The notes: generated by a model from the letters alone, not told the origin. A stretch of 64,000 bases of DNA from Halalkalibacter sp. APA_J-10(15) (GCF_023017105.1 NZ_JALKEV010000009.1:124001-188000), one strand, 5' to 3'; shown: positions 1-9,633, numbered from the stretch's first letter. Translations and numbers: made by a program.

Positions 1-29
1 GATCGATTATACATACCCTTTATCCTATA

Positions 30-66
30 AAAAAGTGGAAGGGGGTACTTTATCCCCCCTTCCGCT
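30..66 (-). terminator. Rho-independent terminator of sleB-ypeB
   Basis: On the minus strand a G-rich arm (GGAAGGGGG) pairs with CCCCCTTCC across a short AT-rich loop and is followed by a run of T. It lies directly after the ypeB stop codon, so it ends the sleB-ypeB transcript. Confidence 0.8.
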
Positions 67-74
67 TATCTTTT

Positions 75-1427
75 TTAAGAGAAATCATATACTGGCTCCG
101 CCTGTTCTAGCATTTCAACCTTCTCTTCTTCACCATCCTCTGCGTTAATAAAAATCCGATACGTATTATTATCAATTACACCAAAGAACTCATAGCATAA
201 TACTTCTTCCCCTAAATCATTCTCAATAACTGCAATATGATCCTCCATAATTTCAAGTTGTGGATTAACGTTATCTAACGCTTCCTCCATTGAAATTTCT
301 GGATCTGGAATATCCCTTTCCTTATGGTTAATTAGATAACTGATGGCGTGATAACCTAATATATCATTGTCATCCAGTGCTACCTCAAGGGTAATTTGGT
401 CTGGATAAATACGTACATTGTCTTCTAAATGTACGTATTCCAGTACAGCCAAAGAATTGTATTGCTTACTATCAACTAACTGCATTGAAGATTTATCTTG
501 CTTTCTTAGAAATTTAGAACCAGCTTCAGCTGCTTCGTTTAAACTTTTGTTCGTTTCTGAAACCTGACGATCTTGAAGAAACCATAATGGCTCTCCACCA
601 TAAACACTCATGTCCATATAGTAATTTGAACCATGGTTAGGATCATTTACAACGATTGAGTATGCAGGATACTCTAATCCATTACCAGTTTTGGAAATGT
701 CCACTTCGGTTTGTTCATTCATATTTAGGAAGGACAACGCCTTATCTTTCGCTTCCTCTTCTGAAATTTCTTTCCCTTCTTCAAGAGCCCTTTTTAATTC
801 TCCATTTAGATCATCAATGGCGGCTAAACTTACTCCCCAATCTGTTTCACTATAACCCTCTACCGCTTTATTCATGACTTCAAAATTTGTAACGACTTCA
901 TTTTCTTTCGCTTCCTCTGTTTGCTCAAGCGCTTGTTCAACATCTAACCAACGTCCATCTTGCTGTAACATCAATGCTTGTGCTTTTCTTAGTTCTTGTC
1001 GAATCTCTTTAGAGTAATCATAAAACTTTTCAAGTGTTTCATATTCCTCATCTGTTAAAGGCTCCTTGTCCAGATCTCTTATCGATGTCCGATAAGAAAA
1101 ACGCCCCATTTTAAACAGAAACTCTTCCGTTTTACCTATATCAACAAAATTTAAAGGGAGCTGTCCGATCATTTCATGTGCTAGACTTGTCACACGCCAA
1201 ATCTCTGCTAAAGCAGGCGTTAACTGTCTTCTTGTATTCATGGCTAAACTAGCTCCTAATTGATCTTCAATTTGATCTATATAATAGGCTAATTCATGAA
1301 AAGCTCGTTGGTAATTATTCTCTGCTTGTATTTGTAAAGTTTGGCCTTGAGTTTGTTGTTGATATCCCCAAATACCCGTTGAAACTAAAGCGATAGCTAA
1401 TAGACCAATAATAAGATTCTTTGCCAT
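75..1427 (-). CDS. ypeB: Spore germination protein YpeB
   Basis: YpeB is a forespore-made membrane-anchored partner of the cortex-lytic enzyme SleB; the two proteins stabilise each other in the dormant spore. The product is 450 aa with one N-terminal membrane anchor (about residues 3-20), a long helical acidic middle and C-terminal PepSY-like repeats, close to the normal family length. The start is the ATG at 1427 because GGAGGTG lies six bases upstream; an upstream TTG in the same frame overlaps that ribosome site. The gene begins 18 bases after the sleB stop codon, the usual sleB-ypeB operon, and is followed at once by a strong terminator. Confidence is high from length, anchor and context. 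Confidence 0.95.
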   Translation of the reverse strand: MAKNLIIGLLAIALVSTGIWGYQQQTQGQTLQIQAENNYQRAFHELAYYIDQIEDQLGASLAMNTRRQLTPALAEIWRVTSLAHEMIGQLPLNFVDIGKTEEFLFKMGRFSYRTSIRDLDKEPLTDEEYETLEKFYDYSKEIRQELRKAQALMLQQDGRWLDVEQALEQTEEAKENEVVTNFEVMNKAVEGYSETDWGVSLAAIDDLNGELKRALEEGKEISEEEAKDKALSFLNMNEQTEVDISKTGNGLEYPAYSIVVNDPNHGSNYYMDMSVYGGEPLWFLQDRQVSETNKSLNEAAEAGSKFLRKQDKSSMQLVDSKQYNSLAVLEYVHLEDNVRIYPDQITLEVALDDNDILGYHAISYLINHKERDIPDPEISMEEALDNVNPQLEIMEDHIAVIENDLGEEVLCYEFFGVIDNNTYRIFINAEDGEEEKVEMLEQAEPVYDFS

Positions 1428-1445
1428 ACTTTTCACCTCCAAAGA

Positions 1446-2498
1446 TTAATGACAGAAAATGTGCTTCCCGATACGTTTAATTTGCGGTCTGCTCCAAATC
1501 CATCCAGATGTGGCTGTATCAGGATTGAAATAGTAAATAGCGTTTCCGGTTGGATCCTGGCCATTTAATGCATCTAAAACCGCTCTTCGCGCTGTTTCAT
1601 CAGGGTCCATATATATTTGTCCATCTGCAACAGCAGTAAATGCCCGTGGCTCAAAAATAACACCTGAAACCGTATTAGGGAAAATTGGACTATTTACACG
1701 ATTGATAATGACAGCAGCAACGGCAACCTGGCCAATATATGGCTCACCACGTGCCTCTCCATAAACGGCTTGCGCCATAATTTGAATGTCATTATCAGAG
1801 TAACCAGGGGGAACATTATCGGCTTTTTGAATATTTGCTTCATTATCCTGTTCCTCTGGTACCTCTTCATATGGAACCGGTTCTTCAGGTATTGGTTGTT
1901 CTTCAGGAATTGGTTCCTCTGTCGGTGCTGCTTCTTCACCTGCTGGTTCCTCTTGTTGAGCAGGGGGCTCCTGATCAGGAGGTGATGGAGCTGGCTCCTC
2001 CGCTTCTTGAGGTGAAGGGGTCGGCTCCTCTGGTTGGTCCGCTTCTGCTTCACCAGTACGTTGTTGTGGTTTTTCTTCTTTTTGAGGCGTTTGAGTCTGT
2101 TTTTGACCTGTACTTCCTTTAGGGCCTTTTTGAATATCTAACGGTGTGGTGCCATAATGTGTAAATTTCCTACCCTCTGTCAAAGCTTTTTGAACAAACT
2201 CTTCGTGGTATTGTGTTGTTTTCTCTAACCGTTCCTTCATCTGAGGACCAACTAATCCATCAACCGTCATACCGAATTGATCTTGGTAATTTCTTACGGA
2301 CCAATAGGTTCCCCATCCGTAAACACCATCAATCGTTCCATCGTAAAACCCGATGTATTGTAATCTTGCTTGCAATTCAACGACATCATCTCCAGTTGCT
2401 CCTCTTTGTACAATTTGTTCTGAAAAAGCGAATGTCGTCTGAGGCCAATGAAATACACTGACTAAAAGTAACGCAATTACTAAAATCGTTTTACGCAT
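1446..2498 (-). CDS. sleB: Spore cortex-lytic enzyme SleB
   Basis: SleB is a lytic transglycosylase that attacks muramic-delta-lactam cortex peptidoglycan during germination. The 350-aa product has a signal peptide (about 1-24), a peptidoglycan-binding_1 domain (about 28-95, motif GxxxDDVVELQxRL), a long Pro/Glu/Gln-rich linker (about 115-228) and a C-terminal Hydrolase_2 domain (about 235-350). E248 in YGEARGE is the expected catalytic acid. The B. subtilis protein is about 305 aa, so the excess is the linker. It is the first gene of the sleB-ypeB operon, with AAGGAGGG before the ATG. Family knowledge predicts sigma-G control; upstream I see only a weak candidate (GTATA, 17 bases, AACAATA), too poor to list. 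Confidence 0.95.
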   Translation of the reverse strand: MRKTILVIALLLVSVFHWPQTTFAFSEQIVQRGATGDDVVELQARLQYIGFYDGTIDGVYGWGTYWSVRNYQDQFGMTVDGLVGPQMKERLEKTTQYHEEFVQKALTEGRKFTHYGTTPLDIQKGPKGSTGQKQTQTPQKEEKPQQRTGEAEADQPEEPTPSPQEAEEPAPSPPDQEPPAQQEEPAGEEAAPTEEPIPEEQPIPEEPVPYEEVPEEQDNEANIQKADNVPPGYSDNDIQIMAQAVYGEARGEPYIGQVAVAAVIINRVNSPIFPNTVSGVIFEPRAFTAVADGQIYMDPDETARRAVLDALNGQDPTGNAIYYFNPDTATSGWIWSRPQIKRIGKHIFCH

Positions 2499-2634
2499 AA
2501 CGATACCCTCCTTATCTTCAAACGCTTAAATACGTCCTACTTTCTAAGGATATTGTTTGTAAAGAACCATATTTTATACAAATGGATCAAAAAAACAGTT
2601 AACTACCCATTTTTTTCAGAAAAACATAAAAAAG

Positions 2635-2674
2635 CTAAAAAAGCCTTGTACACCACAGTAAGTGTATAAGGCTT
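2635..2674 (-). terminator. Terminator of the metI-yitJ-metH operon
   Basis: AAGCCTTATACAC and GTGTACAAGGCTT (minus-strand reading) form a 13-bp stem with one mismatch, followed by six T. It sits 13 bases past the metH stop codon. Confidence 0.85.
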
Positions 2675-2687
2675 AAAATCTCACTAT

Positions 2688-5600
2688 TTAATTTGCTAAA
2701 ACATTAAAATAACGTCCTTCAGGATGAGCAAATACCATCGCAGTAACTGAAGCTTCCGGTTCCATCATATACCCTTCCGTTAGTTCAATACCTATCTTTT
2801 CTGGTTTAAGTAAAGAGAAGAGCTTTTCTTGATCTTCCAAGTTTGGACATGCAGGATAACCGAATGAAACACGTACTCCTTGATACTTTGCAGCAAACCG
2901 TTGATCCATTGTCATATCAGGTGAATCAGGAAAACCCATTCGATCTCGCATTAATTGATGGACGCGTTCAGCAAACCCTTCGGCAATTTCTAATGCTGCA
3001 GCTTGAATTAAATGACTGTATAAATAGTCTCCATCACGTTTAGCTTGCTCGGCCAGCTCTCTTATTCCTTGGCCTGCAGTAACTGCTAAGAAACCAACAT
3101 AATCCATCTCACCACTCGAAACTGGGCGTAAATAGTCCGCTAAGCATAGGAAAGGTTTATGATTTTGACGAGGAAATGTAAAACGCTCTATAATCGTTTT
3201 ATGATCTATTGGATCATAAATAATGATATCATTTCCATCTGATTGAGCAGGAAAGAATCGATACATTCCATGAGCCTTGATTAGTTCGTTGCTTTTTGCT
3301 TCGTGTAAAAATTGATCTACCTTTTCCTTTAATGCTACTGTACGTTCATCACCTTCAGCTAATAAACGACTCACTTTTCCTTGTAAGCCTAAATGACGAC
3401 CAAGTAGCATTTGCATATTGATATAAGGTACTAAATGTGATAGTTGGTACTCGCGAAGAATATGCGGATCAACGTCAGACGGCTTAAACACTTGAGCTTC
3501 TTTCACTTCAGATCTTGCTGGTACTATAACCTCTTTTTGTACCTTTGGCTCTTTTGTTACGGTTACTTGATCTCGCTTCAATTGAGCTTCTTTTAATTCT
3601 TCAGCAAGCTTCTGTTTCTCATCCGGCTTCGCTAATCTATTTGCTATATCAAGTCCATTCATTGCATCCTTAGCATATAAAACAAGGCCATCATATTCAG
3701 GGGCAATCCGAGTGTTTGTAAATTTCCGCGTAAGTGCAGCACCACCAACTAGAATAGGTAATGAAATTTGCTGCTGCTTTAAGTCTTGGGCAGTTAAAAC
3801 CATTTGTTGTGCAGATTTGACTAAAAGACCAGATAATCCTATTGCATCAGGATTTTCTCGGTTAATCGCATCAATCAATTCATTAGGTGTTACTTTTATA
3901 CCTAGGTTCACAATATTGAATCCGTTATTGCTTAGTATGATTTCAACAAGGTTTTTACCGATATCATGAACATCACCTTTAACAGTCGCAAGAAGAATTT
4001 TCCCTTTCCCATTTCCATTTTCTTTCTTTTCCATCAACGGTTCTAAATGAGCAACCGAGGCTTTCATCACCTCAGCGCTTTGTAAAACTTCAGCTACAAT
4101 TAATTCATTATTATTAAATAACCGACCTACCTCGTCCATCCCCGTCATTAGTGGACCATTAATAATGTCTAAAGGTTCATCATACTTTTCTAAGGCTAAA
4201 TCTAAATCTTTGATTAAACCATCTTTTGATCCTTCTACAATGTAAGATGCAAGTCGCTCCTCCAATGTTAAATTAGAGTGCTCAACTTTCTTTTCAGCTT
4301 TTTTTCCACGATAGAATGCCGTAAAGCTTGCTAAGTTCTCATCGGTTGTATGAAACAATAGCTGACTGGACATTTCTTTTTCCTCATCTGAAATGGATGC
4401 ATATCGTTCAAGTTTCTCAGTGTTCACAATCGCGTAATCTAATCCTGCTTGTGTACAATGATATAAATAGACTGCATTTAGCACTTCACGACCGACAGGA
4501 GGTAGCCCAAAAGAAACGTTGCTTACTCCAAGAATCGTTAAACATTTGGGAAGTGCTTCTTTGATTAAACGGATGCCTTCTACCGTTGCATTTGCTGAGC
4601 CTATATATTGCTCATCGCCAGTTCCAACCGGAAATACTAACGGGTCGAAGATAATATCTTCAGGCTGTAAACCATATTTATTGACTAATAAATCATGCGA
4701 TCGTTTAGCAACTTCTAACTTACGTTCAGCAGATACAGCCATCCCTTCCTCATCAATTGTTCCAATAACAACAGCTGCTCCGTACTTCTTTATAATTGGC
4801 ACAACAGCTTCAAAGCGCTCCTCACCATCTTCTAAATTAATTGAATTAATGATGGCCTTACCTTGAGAATACGTTAATGCTTTTTCAATGACTTTTTCAT
4901 CAGTCGAATCAATCATCAAAGGAACTTTAACTTTATTAATAACAAACGACAAAAATTCTTCCATGTCTTGTAGTTCATCTCGATCTGGATCTGCCAAACA
5001 TATGTCTATAACATGGGCACCTCGCTTCACTTGAGCGCGTGCAATTTCAGAGGCTTCCTCGTATTTCCCATCAGCAATCAACTGTTTAAATTTACGGGAG
5101 CCGATGACATTCGTTCTTTCACCAACAAATAACGGTCTCATACTATCATCATAAATGAGTGGCTCAATTCCTGATACCGCATGTCCATGCTCACGATTGA
5201 ATGAGCGAGGGGCTACACCCTTTGTCGCCTCGACCATTACACGGATGTGCTCAGGCGTTGTCCCACAACAGCCCCCAACAACATTTAACCAACCCTTTTC
5301 AGCAAAAGCGATAAGCTTCTTTGCAAGAGAATCGGGTGATTCATGATAATGTCCATCTTCATCAGGTAAACCAGCATTCGGATAACAGCTTACATAGGTT
5401 GTGGAAAGCTCTGACAATGAACGAATATGGTCACGCATAAACTCGGGTCCAGTAGCACAATTTAAACCAACGACAAGTGGCTTCATATGTTCTAATGAAA
5501 GATAAAATGCTTCAATGCTCTGTCCAGCTAGAGTCGTCCCCATCGGTTCAATCGTACCTGATACGATTAAAGGCAGCTCGACATTCATTTCTTCACTCGC

Positions 5601-6137
5601 TTTTTTTATTCCAATATAAGCAGCTTTCACATTTCTCATATCTTGACTTGTTTCGAGTAAAAAAATATCTATTCCGCCTTTAATTAATCCTCGAGCCTGC
5701 TCATGATAGGAATGTATTAATTGTTCAAAAGTTGTTCCGCCCGTTACTGATAGAGATTTCGTTGTTGGACCCATGGCACCAGCCACAAACCTTGGCCATT
5801 CAGGTGTAGAATATTCTTCTGCCTTCTTTTTGGCGATTTGAGCGGCTATAAGACTTAATTCCTCAGCCTTATAACCAAGGTCATAATCGTCCAATACAAT
5901 GTCTGTAGACCCAAAAGTGTTCGTCGCAATAATATCTGCACCAGCAGCTAAATATTCACGATGTATTCGTTCAATAACATGAGGAGCGGTTTCATTTAAA
6001 TATTCATTGCAACCCTCAAATTCTTCTCCACCAAAATCTTCAGCTGTAAGGTTCGCATCTTGAAGCATCGTTCCCATTGCTCCATCAAGAATCATAATTT
6101 TCTTTTCGAGCTGTCGTTCAAACAATGATTTAGTCAT
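2688..6137 (-). CDS. metH: Cobalamin-dependent methionine synthase MetH
   Basis: Transfers methyl from 5-methyltetrahydrofolate via methylcobalamin to homocysteine, giving methionine. The 1149-aa protein shows the full modular order: homocysteine-binding barrel (1-310; zinc cysteines C227, C290, C291), pterin-binding barrel (about 330-600), cap (about 630-705), B12-binding domain with H724 in DVHDIGKN as the lower cobalt ligand, and the reactivation domain that binds SAM (about 885-1149). It is third in the S-box operon, 18 bases after yitJ, with AAAGGA before the ATG. The organism also has MetE (30308-32575), so this enzyme serves when B12 is available. All catalytic signatures are intact. 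Confidence 0.97.
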   Translation of the reverse strand: MTKSLFERQLEKKIMILDGAMGTMLQDANLTAEDFGGEEFEGCNEYLNETAPHVIERIHREYLAAGADIIATNTFGSTDIVLDDYDLGYKAEELSLIAAQIAKKKAEEYSTPEWPRFVAGAMGPTTKSLSVTGGTTFEQLIHSYHEQARGLIKGGIDIFLLETSQDMRNVKAAYIGIKKASEEMNVELPLIVSGTIEPMGTTLAGQSIEAFYLSLEHMKPLVVGLNCATGPEFMRDHIRSLSELSTTYVSCYPNAGLPDEDGHYHESPDSLAKKLIAFAEKGWLNVVGGCCGTTPEHIRVMVEATKGVAPRSFNREHGHAVSGIEPLIYDDSMRPLFVGERTNVIGSRKFKQLIADGKYEEASEIARAQVKRGAHVIDICLADPDRDELQDMEEFLSFVINKVKVPLMIDSTDEKVIEKALTYSQGKAIINSINLEDGEERFEAVVPIIKKYGAAVVIGTIDEEGMAVSAERKLEVAKRSHDLLVNKYGLQPEDIIFDPLVFPVGTGDEQYIGSANATVEGIRLIKEALPKCLTILGVSNVSFGLPPVGREVLNAVYLYHCTQAGLDYAIVNTEKLERYASISDEEKEMSSQLLFHTTDENLASFTAFYRGKKAEKKVEHSNLTLEERLASYIVEGSKDGLIKDLDLALEKYDEPLDIINGPLMTGMDEVGRLFNNNELIVAEVLQSAEVMKASVAHLEPLMEKKENGNGKGKILLATVKGDVHDIGKNLVEIILSNNGFNIVNLGIKVTPNELIDAINRENPDAIGLSGLLVKSAQQMVLTAQDLKQQQISLPILVGGAALTRKFTNTRIAPEYDGLVLYAKDAMNGLDIANRLAKPDEKQKLAEELKEAQLKRDQVTVTKEPKVQKEVIVPARSEVKEAQVFKPSDVDPHILREYQLSHLVPYINMQMLLGRHLGLQGKVSRLLAEGDERTVALKEKVDQFLHEAKSNELIKAHGMYRFFPAQSDGNDIIIYDPIDHKTIIERFTFPRQNHKPFLCLADYLRPVSSGEMDYVGFLAVTAGQGIRELAEQAKRDGDYLYSHLIQAAALEIAEGFAERVHQLMRDRMGFPDSPDMTMDQRFAAKYQGVRVSFGYPACPNLEDQEKLFSLLKPEKIGIELTEGYMMEPEASVTAMVFAHPEGRYFNVLAN

Positions 6138-6155
6138 ACTCGTTTCCTTTCCTTT

Positions 6156-7991
6156 TTAAACTCTCCTTGTTGATTTTGCTTTTTGATCGATATATTCCTT
6201 CAGTTCCACAGTCATTTCATATCGTAAAAATGGAGTGATTAAATAAATGCCATTAAAATATTCAAGAGTTGTATCAATTAAAGATTTTGCAATAGATAGA
6301 CCTTCCTGCGTTGAAGCAGTACGATCTTCCCCGCAAGTTGCCATCGCACTACGAATTTCATCTGTTAGTTTAATACCCGGTACTTCGTTGTGAAGAAACT
6401 CTGCATTACGACTATTTGTAAGTGGCATGATGCCGACATAAATTGGATGAGATAAGTGCTTCGTTTCATGATAAAGAGCTTCGATTTGCGCTTCGTTGTA
6501 AATCGGTTGTGTCATAAAGTAGTCTGCACCACTTTCAATTTTCTTCTCTAAACGTTTCACTGCTTTATCTAAATATTTCACATTCGGATTGAATGCAGCT
6601 CCTACAGAAAATTGAGATTTTTCTCCTAACTCTTTTCCTGAAAAGGAAATACCGTCGTTTAATTGTTTAATGAGCTGTATCAATTGAAATGAAGTTAAAT
6701 CATAGACTGATGTCGCCCCTGGAAAATCTCCTACCTTCGTAGGATCACCTGTAATAGCTAATATATCATTCATTCCTAGTGCATGTAATCCCATCAAATG
6801 AGATTGTAATCCGATTAAATTTCGATCTCGACAAGTAATGTGAACGAGTGGCCGTGCCGAAAGCTGCTGTTTGACCATTGAACCAAGAGATAAATTATCA
6901 ACTCTCGGAGAAGCTAACGAATTATCAGCCATTGTAATTGCGTCCACACCGGCATCTTTCAATGCTTTAGCCCCTTGCATAAAACCTTCCGTACTTAATT
7001 TCTTTGGTGGATCTAATTCTACAATAACTGAATGGCGTTCCTTCACGATCTCTGGCAATGGTTTATCTATTTTTGGTGGAATTTGATCTTTCACCAATAT
7101 TTGATGTAAAGGACGGACAACTTTGCTCGTAATTGGGGCTACTTCTTTTTTTACTTTGGCAAACGCAGCAATATGTTCCGGAGTCGTACCACAACAACCG
7201 CCTAGTAATCTCACACCTTGTTCGATAAACTTTTTCCCCATTGATTGAAAATAATCAGCGTTAGATTGATAAAAAACACGTCCATCGCGGAAATCAGGCA
7301 AGCTTGCATTAGGATAAGCAGCAAGAAACCCTTGATTAGGAATAGGAACGGTTTCAAATGAACGCAACATATGATATGGTCCCATACGGCAGTTTAAACC
7401 AACAACGTCTGCACCATTATGATACAAAGCTTTAAATGCTTCCGTTACAGGAATCCCACCATTTAATACTCCGATTTCTCCTAATGAGATATTCATCACG
7501 ATCGGTAAGGAAGTTAGGTTACGAGCAAGCTCCACAGCGAGCTTTGCTTCTTCTAGATCATAAAATGTTTCAAGAAGAAGACCATCCACACCTGATTCAA
7601 GTAGGATTTCAGCTTGTTCCTTAAAAGCATTTCGAATTTCTTCGAGCCCTACTTCTTCTAATTGAAAACGTCTAATCCCACCTATTGTTCCAAATATATA
7701 AGTGTCATTATGTGAAGCTTGCTTAGCAAGCTTCACACTTTGATAATTAATATCTTTCACTTGCTTTGAAAGACCATATTTATCGAGTTTAATAGCATTA
7801 GCTGCATATGAATTCGTTTGAATCATATCAGCTCCAGCGTTTACATATTTTTCGTGGACATCAACGATCATTTCAGGATGAGTACGATTTAACTCCTCAA
7901 AGCATTGATCAACGCCTAATGCGTACAATTGAGTCCCCATTGCTCCATCACCAATTAAAATGTTAGATTGTAGCTGATTTAAAAAAGTCAC
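6156..7991 (-). CDS. yitJ: Bifunctional homocysteine S-methyltransferase / methylenetetrahydrofolate reductase
   Basis: The 611-aa fusion has an N-terminal homocysteine S-methyltransferase barrel (about 1-290; zinc cysteines C201, C266, C267 in LLGGCCGTTPEH) and a C-terminal MTHFR flavoprotein barrel (about 315-600) that reduces 5,10-methylene-THF to the 5-methyl-THF used by MetH and MetE. This is the YitJ/BHMT-MTHFR architecture of Bacillus. It lies between metI (26-base gap) and metH (18-base gap), so one SAM-sensing transcript makes homocysteine, the methyl donor and methionine. Which methyl donor the N-terminal half uses cannot be decided from sequence; its zinc site looks intact. Confidence 0.94.
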   Translation of the reverse strand: MTFLNQLQSNILIGDGAMGTQLYALGVDQCFEELNRTHPEMIVDVHEKYVNAGADMIQTNSYAANAIKLDKYGLSKQVKDINYQSVKLAKQASHNDTYIFGTIGGIRRFQLEEVGLEEIRNAFKEQAEILLESGVDGLLLETFYDLEEAKLAVELARNLTSLPIVMNISLGEIGVLNGGIPVTEAFKALYHNGADVVGLNCRMGPYHMLRSFETVPIPNQGFLAAYPNASLPDFRDGRVFYQSNADYFQSMGKKFIEQGVRLLGGCCGTTPEHIAAFAKVKKEVAPITSKVVRPLHQILVKDQIPPKIDKPLPEIVKERHSVIVELDPPKKLSTEGFMQGAKALKDAGVDAITMADNSLASPRVDNLSLGSMVKQQLSARPLVHITCRDRNLIGLQSHLMGLHALGMNDILAITGDPTKVGDFPGATSVYDLTSFQLIQLIKQLNDGISFSGKELGEKSQFSVGAAFNPNVKYLDKAVKRLEKKIESGADYFMTQPIYNEAQIEALYHETKHLSHPIYVGIMPLTNSRNAEFLHNEVPGIKLTDEIRSAMATCGEDRTASTQEGLSIAKSLIDTTLEYFNGIYLITPFLRYEMTVELKEYIDQKAKSTRRV

Positions 7992-8017
7992 CTTATTCCT
8001 CCCATCTCGATCCTATG

Positions 8018-9130
8018 CTAGGACTGCCCCTTTACGTAATGAAATGCTTGCTGTAAATCTCCAATTAAATCTTCAGCTTCTTCAATCCCAACCGAGAAGC
8101 GTAATAAACGATTACAGACACCATTGGCAATTCGAATTTCTTCAGGTATGTCCATATGAGTTTGTGTGGCTGGATAAGTCATAAGACTTTCAACTCCACC
8201 AAGACTTTCAGCAAATGAGATTAGCTTTAATTGTTGTAAAAATGGATTTACCCATTCTTCCTGTTCAATTCGAAATGAAACCATCCCGCCTTTCCCAGGA
8301 TAAAGTACCTCTTTTACACCTTCCTCTTGCTCAAAATACTGAACGATTTTTTTCGCATTTTCTTGGTGTTTGTTCATTCTTAAACCTAATGTCTTCATTC
8401 CTCTTATTAATAACCAAGAGTCAAAAGATGAAAGTATCGCACCTACACCATTTTGATAATAAAAGAGCCTTTCACATAAAGCTTCACCTTTTGCGACTAT
8501 TAGTCCAGCAATCACATCATTATGACCACCTAAATATTTTGATGCACTATGAATAACGATATTAGCACCTTCAGCTAGCGGTTGCTGTAGCAATGGTGTA
8601 TAAAAGGTGTTGTCAACAATCAATAACAAATCGTGCTTTTTAGCAAAAGTAGCTAATTCACTGATGGATGCTTCTTGCATAAGTGGATTTGTCGGTGTTT
8701 CAATAAAGAGCGCTTTTGTTTTATCAGTTAAACAAGCTTCAACATTACGAATATCACGAGGATCGGCATACGAAAAATTCAAACCCCATCTATTCCAGCC
8801 TTCTTCAAATAACCGATAGGTTCCGCCATATAAATCCTTCGAAGCGATAATTTCATCCCCTGCCTCGAATAATGAAAAGACAATTTGAATGGCGGCCATT
8901 CCTGAACTACAGGCAAAGCCTCTGTCTCCTTTTTCTAAACTAGCAATGGCGTTCTCCAACACTTCCCTTGTTGGATTACCTGTACGAGAGTAATCATATC
9001 CCGTTGATTCTCCGATACCTGTATGCCGATACGCTGTAGAGAAATAAACAGGAGTATTAATGGTTCCTGTAGGATCTTTTGAGCGGTTTCCAATTTGTAC
9101 AAGTTCTGTGCGTAAATGCTTGTCATTCAT
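8018..9130 (-). CDS. metI: Cystathionine gamma-synthase / O-acetylhomocysteine sulfhydrylase-type PLP enzyme
   Basis: A trans-sulfuration enzyme of the Cys/Met metabolism PLP family. In B. subtilis, MetI couples O-acetylhomocysteine with cysteine or sulfide to make cystathionine or homocysteine. The 370-aa product keeps the family motifs: YDYSRTGNPT, the PLP lysine K198 in HSASKYLGG, and the ETPTNP segment. The start is the ATG at 9130 because AGGAGG lies eight bases upstream; the in-frame ATG at 9136 is too close to that site. It is the first gene after the S-box leader. No metC (cystathionine beta-lyase) follows, unlike B. subtilis metI-metC, so a direct sulfhydrylation role or a distant metC is implied. 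Confidence 0.92.
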   Translation of the reverse strand: MNDKHLRTELVQIGNRSKDPTGTINTPVYFSTAYRHTGIGESTGYDYSRTGNPTREVLENAIASLEKGDRGFACSSGMAAIQIVFSLFEAGDEIIASKDLYGGTYRLFEEGWNRWGLNFSYADPRDIRNVEACLTDKTKALFIETPTNPLMQEASISELATFAKKHDLLLIVDNTFYTPLLQQPLAEGANIVIHSASKYLGGHNDVIAGLIVAKGEALCERLFYYQNGVGAILSSFDSWLLIRGMKTLGLRMNKHQENAKKIVQYFEQEEGVKEVLYPGKGGMVSFRIEQEEWVNPFLQQLKLISFAESLGGVESLMTYPATQTHMDIPEEIRIANGVCNRLLRFSVGIEEAEDLIGDLQQAFHYVKGQS

Positions 9131-9213
9131 CAACATAACCTCCTAGTCAAATAAGACAACTCAGATTAATTTTTTTTAGTAGTCTCATCATCATATCCTT
9201 CTTACTTTTTGTA

Positions 9214-9257
9214 GAACAAAGAAAACACCTTCTTCGAGTAATAAGAAGAAGGTGTTT
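9214..9257 (-). terminator. Regulatory terminator of the S-box leader
   Basis: Arms AAACACCTTCTT and AAGAAGGTGTTT form a 12-bp stem followed, on the minus strand, by a T-rich stretch. Placed between the S-box aptamer and metI, it is the attenuator that forms when SAM is bound. Confidence 0.85.
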
Positions 9258-9279
9258 GTTTACATTTAATCAGCTCTCC

Positions 9280-9383
9280 TTCTTATCTCTCAAGTCAATT
9301 TCAACTTGTTGGAATTAGCACCTGACCTAGTGGCTGGTTGCTGAGACATCATAGGGCCATTCCCTCCGCCTCTCGTGATAAGA
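9280..9383 (-). promoter_or_regulatory. S-box (SAM-I) riboswitch
   Basis: The minus strand carries the conserved S-box segments in order: P1 arm TTCTTATC, AGAGGCGGAGGGA, the GGCCCTATGATG and CTCAGCAACC region, AGGTGCTAATTCC and the closing P1 arm GATAAGAA. SAM binding is known to stabilise the aptamer and let the downstream terminator form. It leads into metI-yitJ-metH, so the whole methionine operon is off when SAM is plentiful. Confidence 0.97.
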
Positions 9384-9386
9384 ATC

Positions 9387-9414
9387 ATCATATATTGTTT
9401 TATTAAAGGTACAA
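9387..9414 (-). promoter_or_regulatory. Sigma-A promoter of the metI operon
   Basis: On the minus strand TTGTAC and TATGAT are separated by 16 bases, a few bases upstream of the S-box P1 helix, which is where the leader transcript should start. Confidence 0.7.
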
Positions 9415-9453
9415 CACTTTCGTTAAATTTGCAAGGTTATTTCGTTTTCTTTT

Positions 9454-9618
9454 TTATTCGAGAGTTGCATCTGTGTGTAATTGTTGATCATTTCCACATA
9501 CACACCGTTTAAATCCCGTTTCAAACTCACCATGATCATTTAAATAACCTCGTAAAATATATTTTTCACCACAACTTAAACAGCGTATAACAACGCGATA
9601 CCGCTCTCTCTGTTGCAT
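9454..9618 (-). CDS. Small zinc-ribbon-like protein (54 aa)
   Basis: A short reading frame not long enough to be obvious, but preceded by AAAGGGG at good distance from its ATG. It encodes 54 aa, highly charged, with CLSCG near residue 13 and CVCG near residue 39; the two Cys pairs (CxxC and CxC) suggest a single zinc knuckle. It sits 15 bases downstream of the prsW stop codon on the same strand, so it is probably the second gene of a prsW transcript. I do not recognise the family; the function is unknown. The codons look ordinary for the window. Confidence 0.7.
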   Translation of the reverse strand: MQQRERYRVVIRCLSCGEKYILRGYLNDHGEFETGFKRCVCGNDQQLHTDATLE

Positions 9619-9633
9619 GATTATTCCCCTTTC

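Noticed and set aside
1694-2461. Several open frames on both strands across the sleB linker
   Set aside because: They arise from the low-complexity Pro/Glu-coding DNA; none has a ribosome site or known domain, and sleB fills the region.
2499-2634. Possible sigma-G promoter of sleB (GTATA, 17 bases, AACAATA)
   Set aside because: The -10 matches only five of seven positions; not good enough to list though expected from family knowledge.
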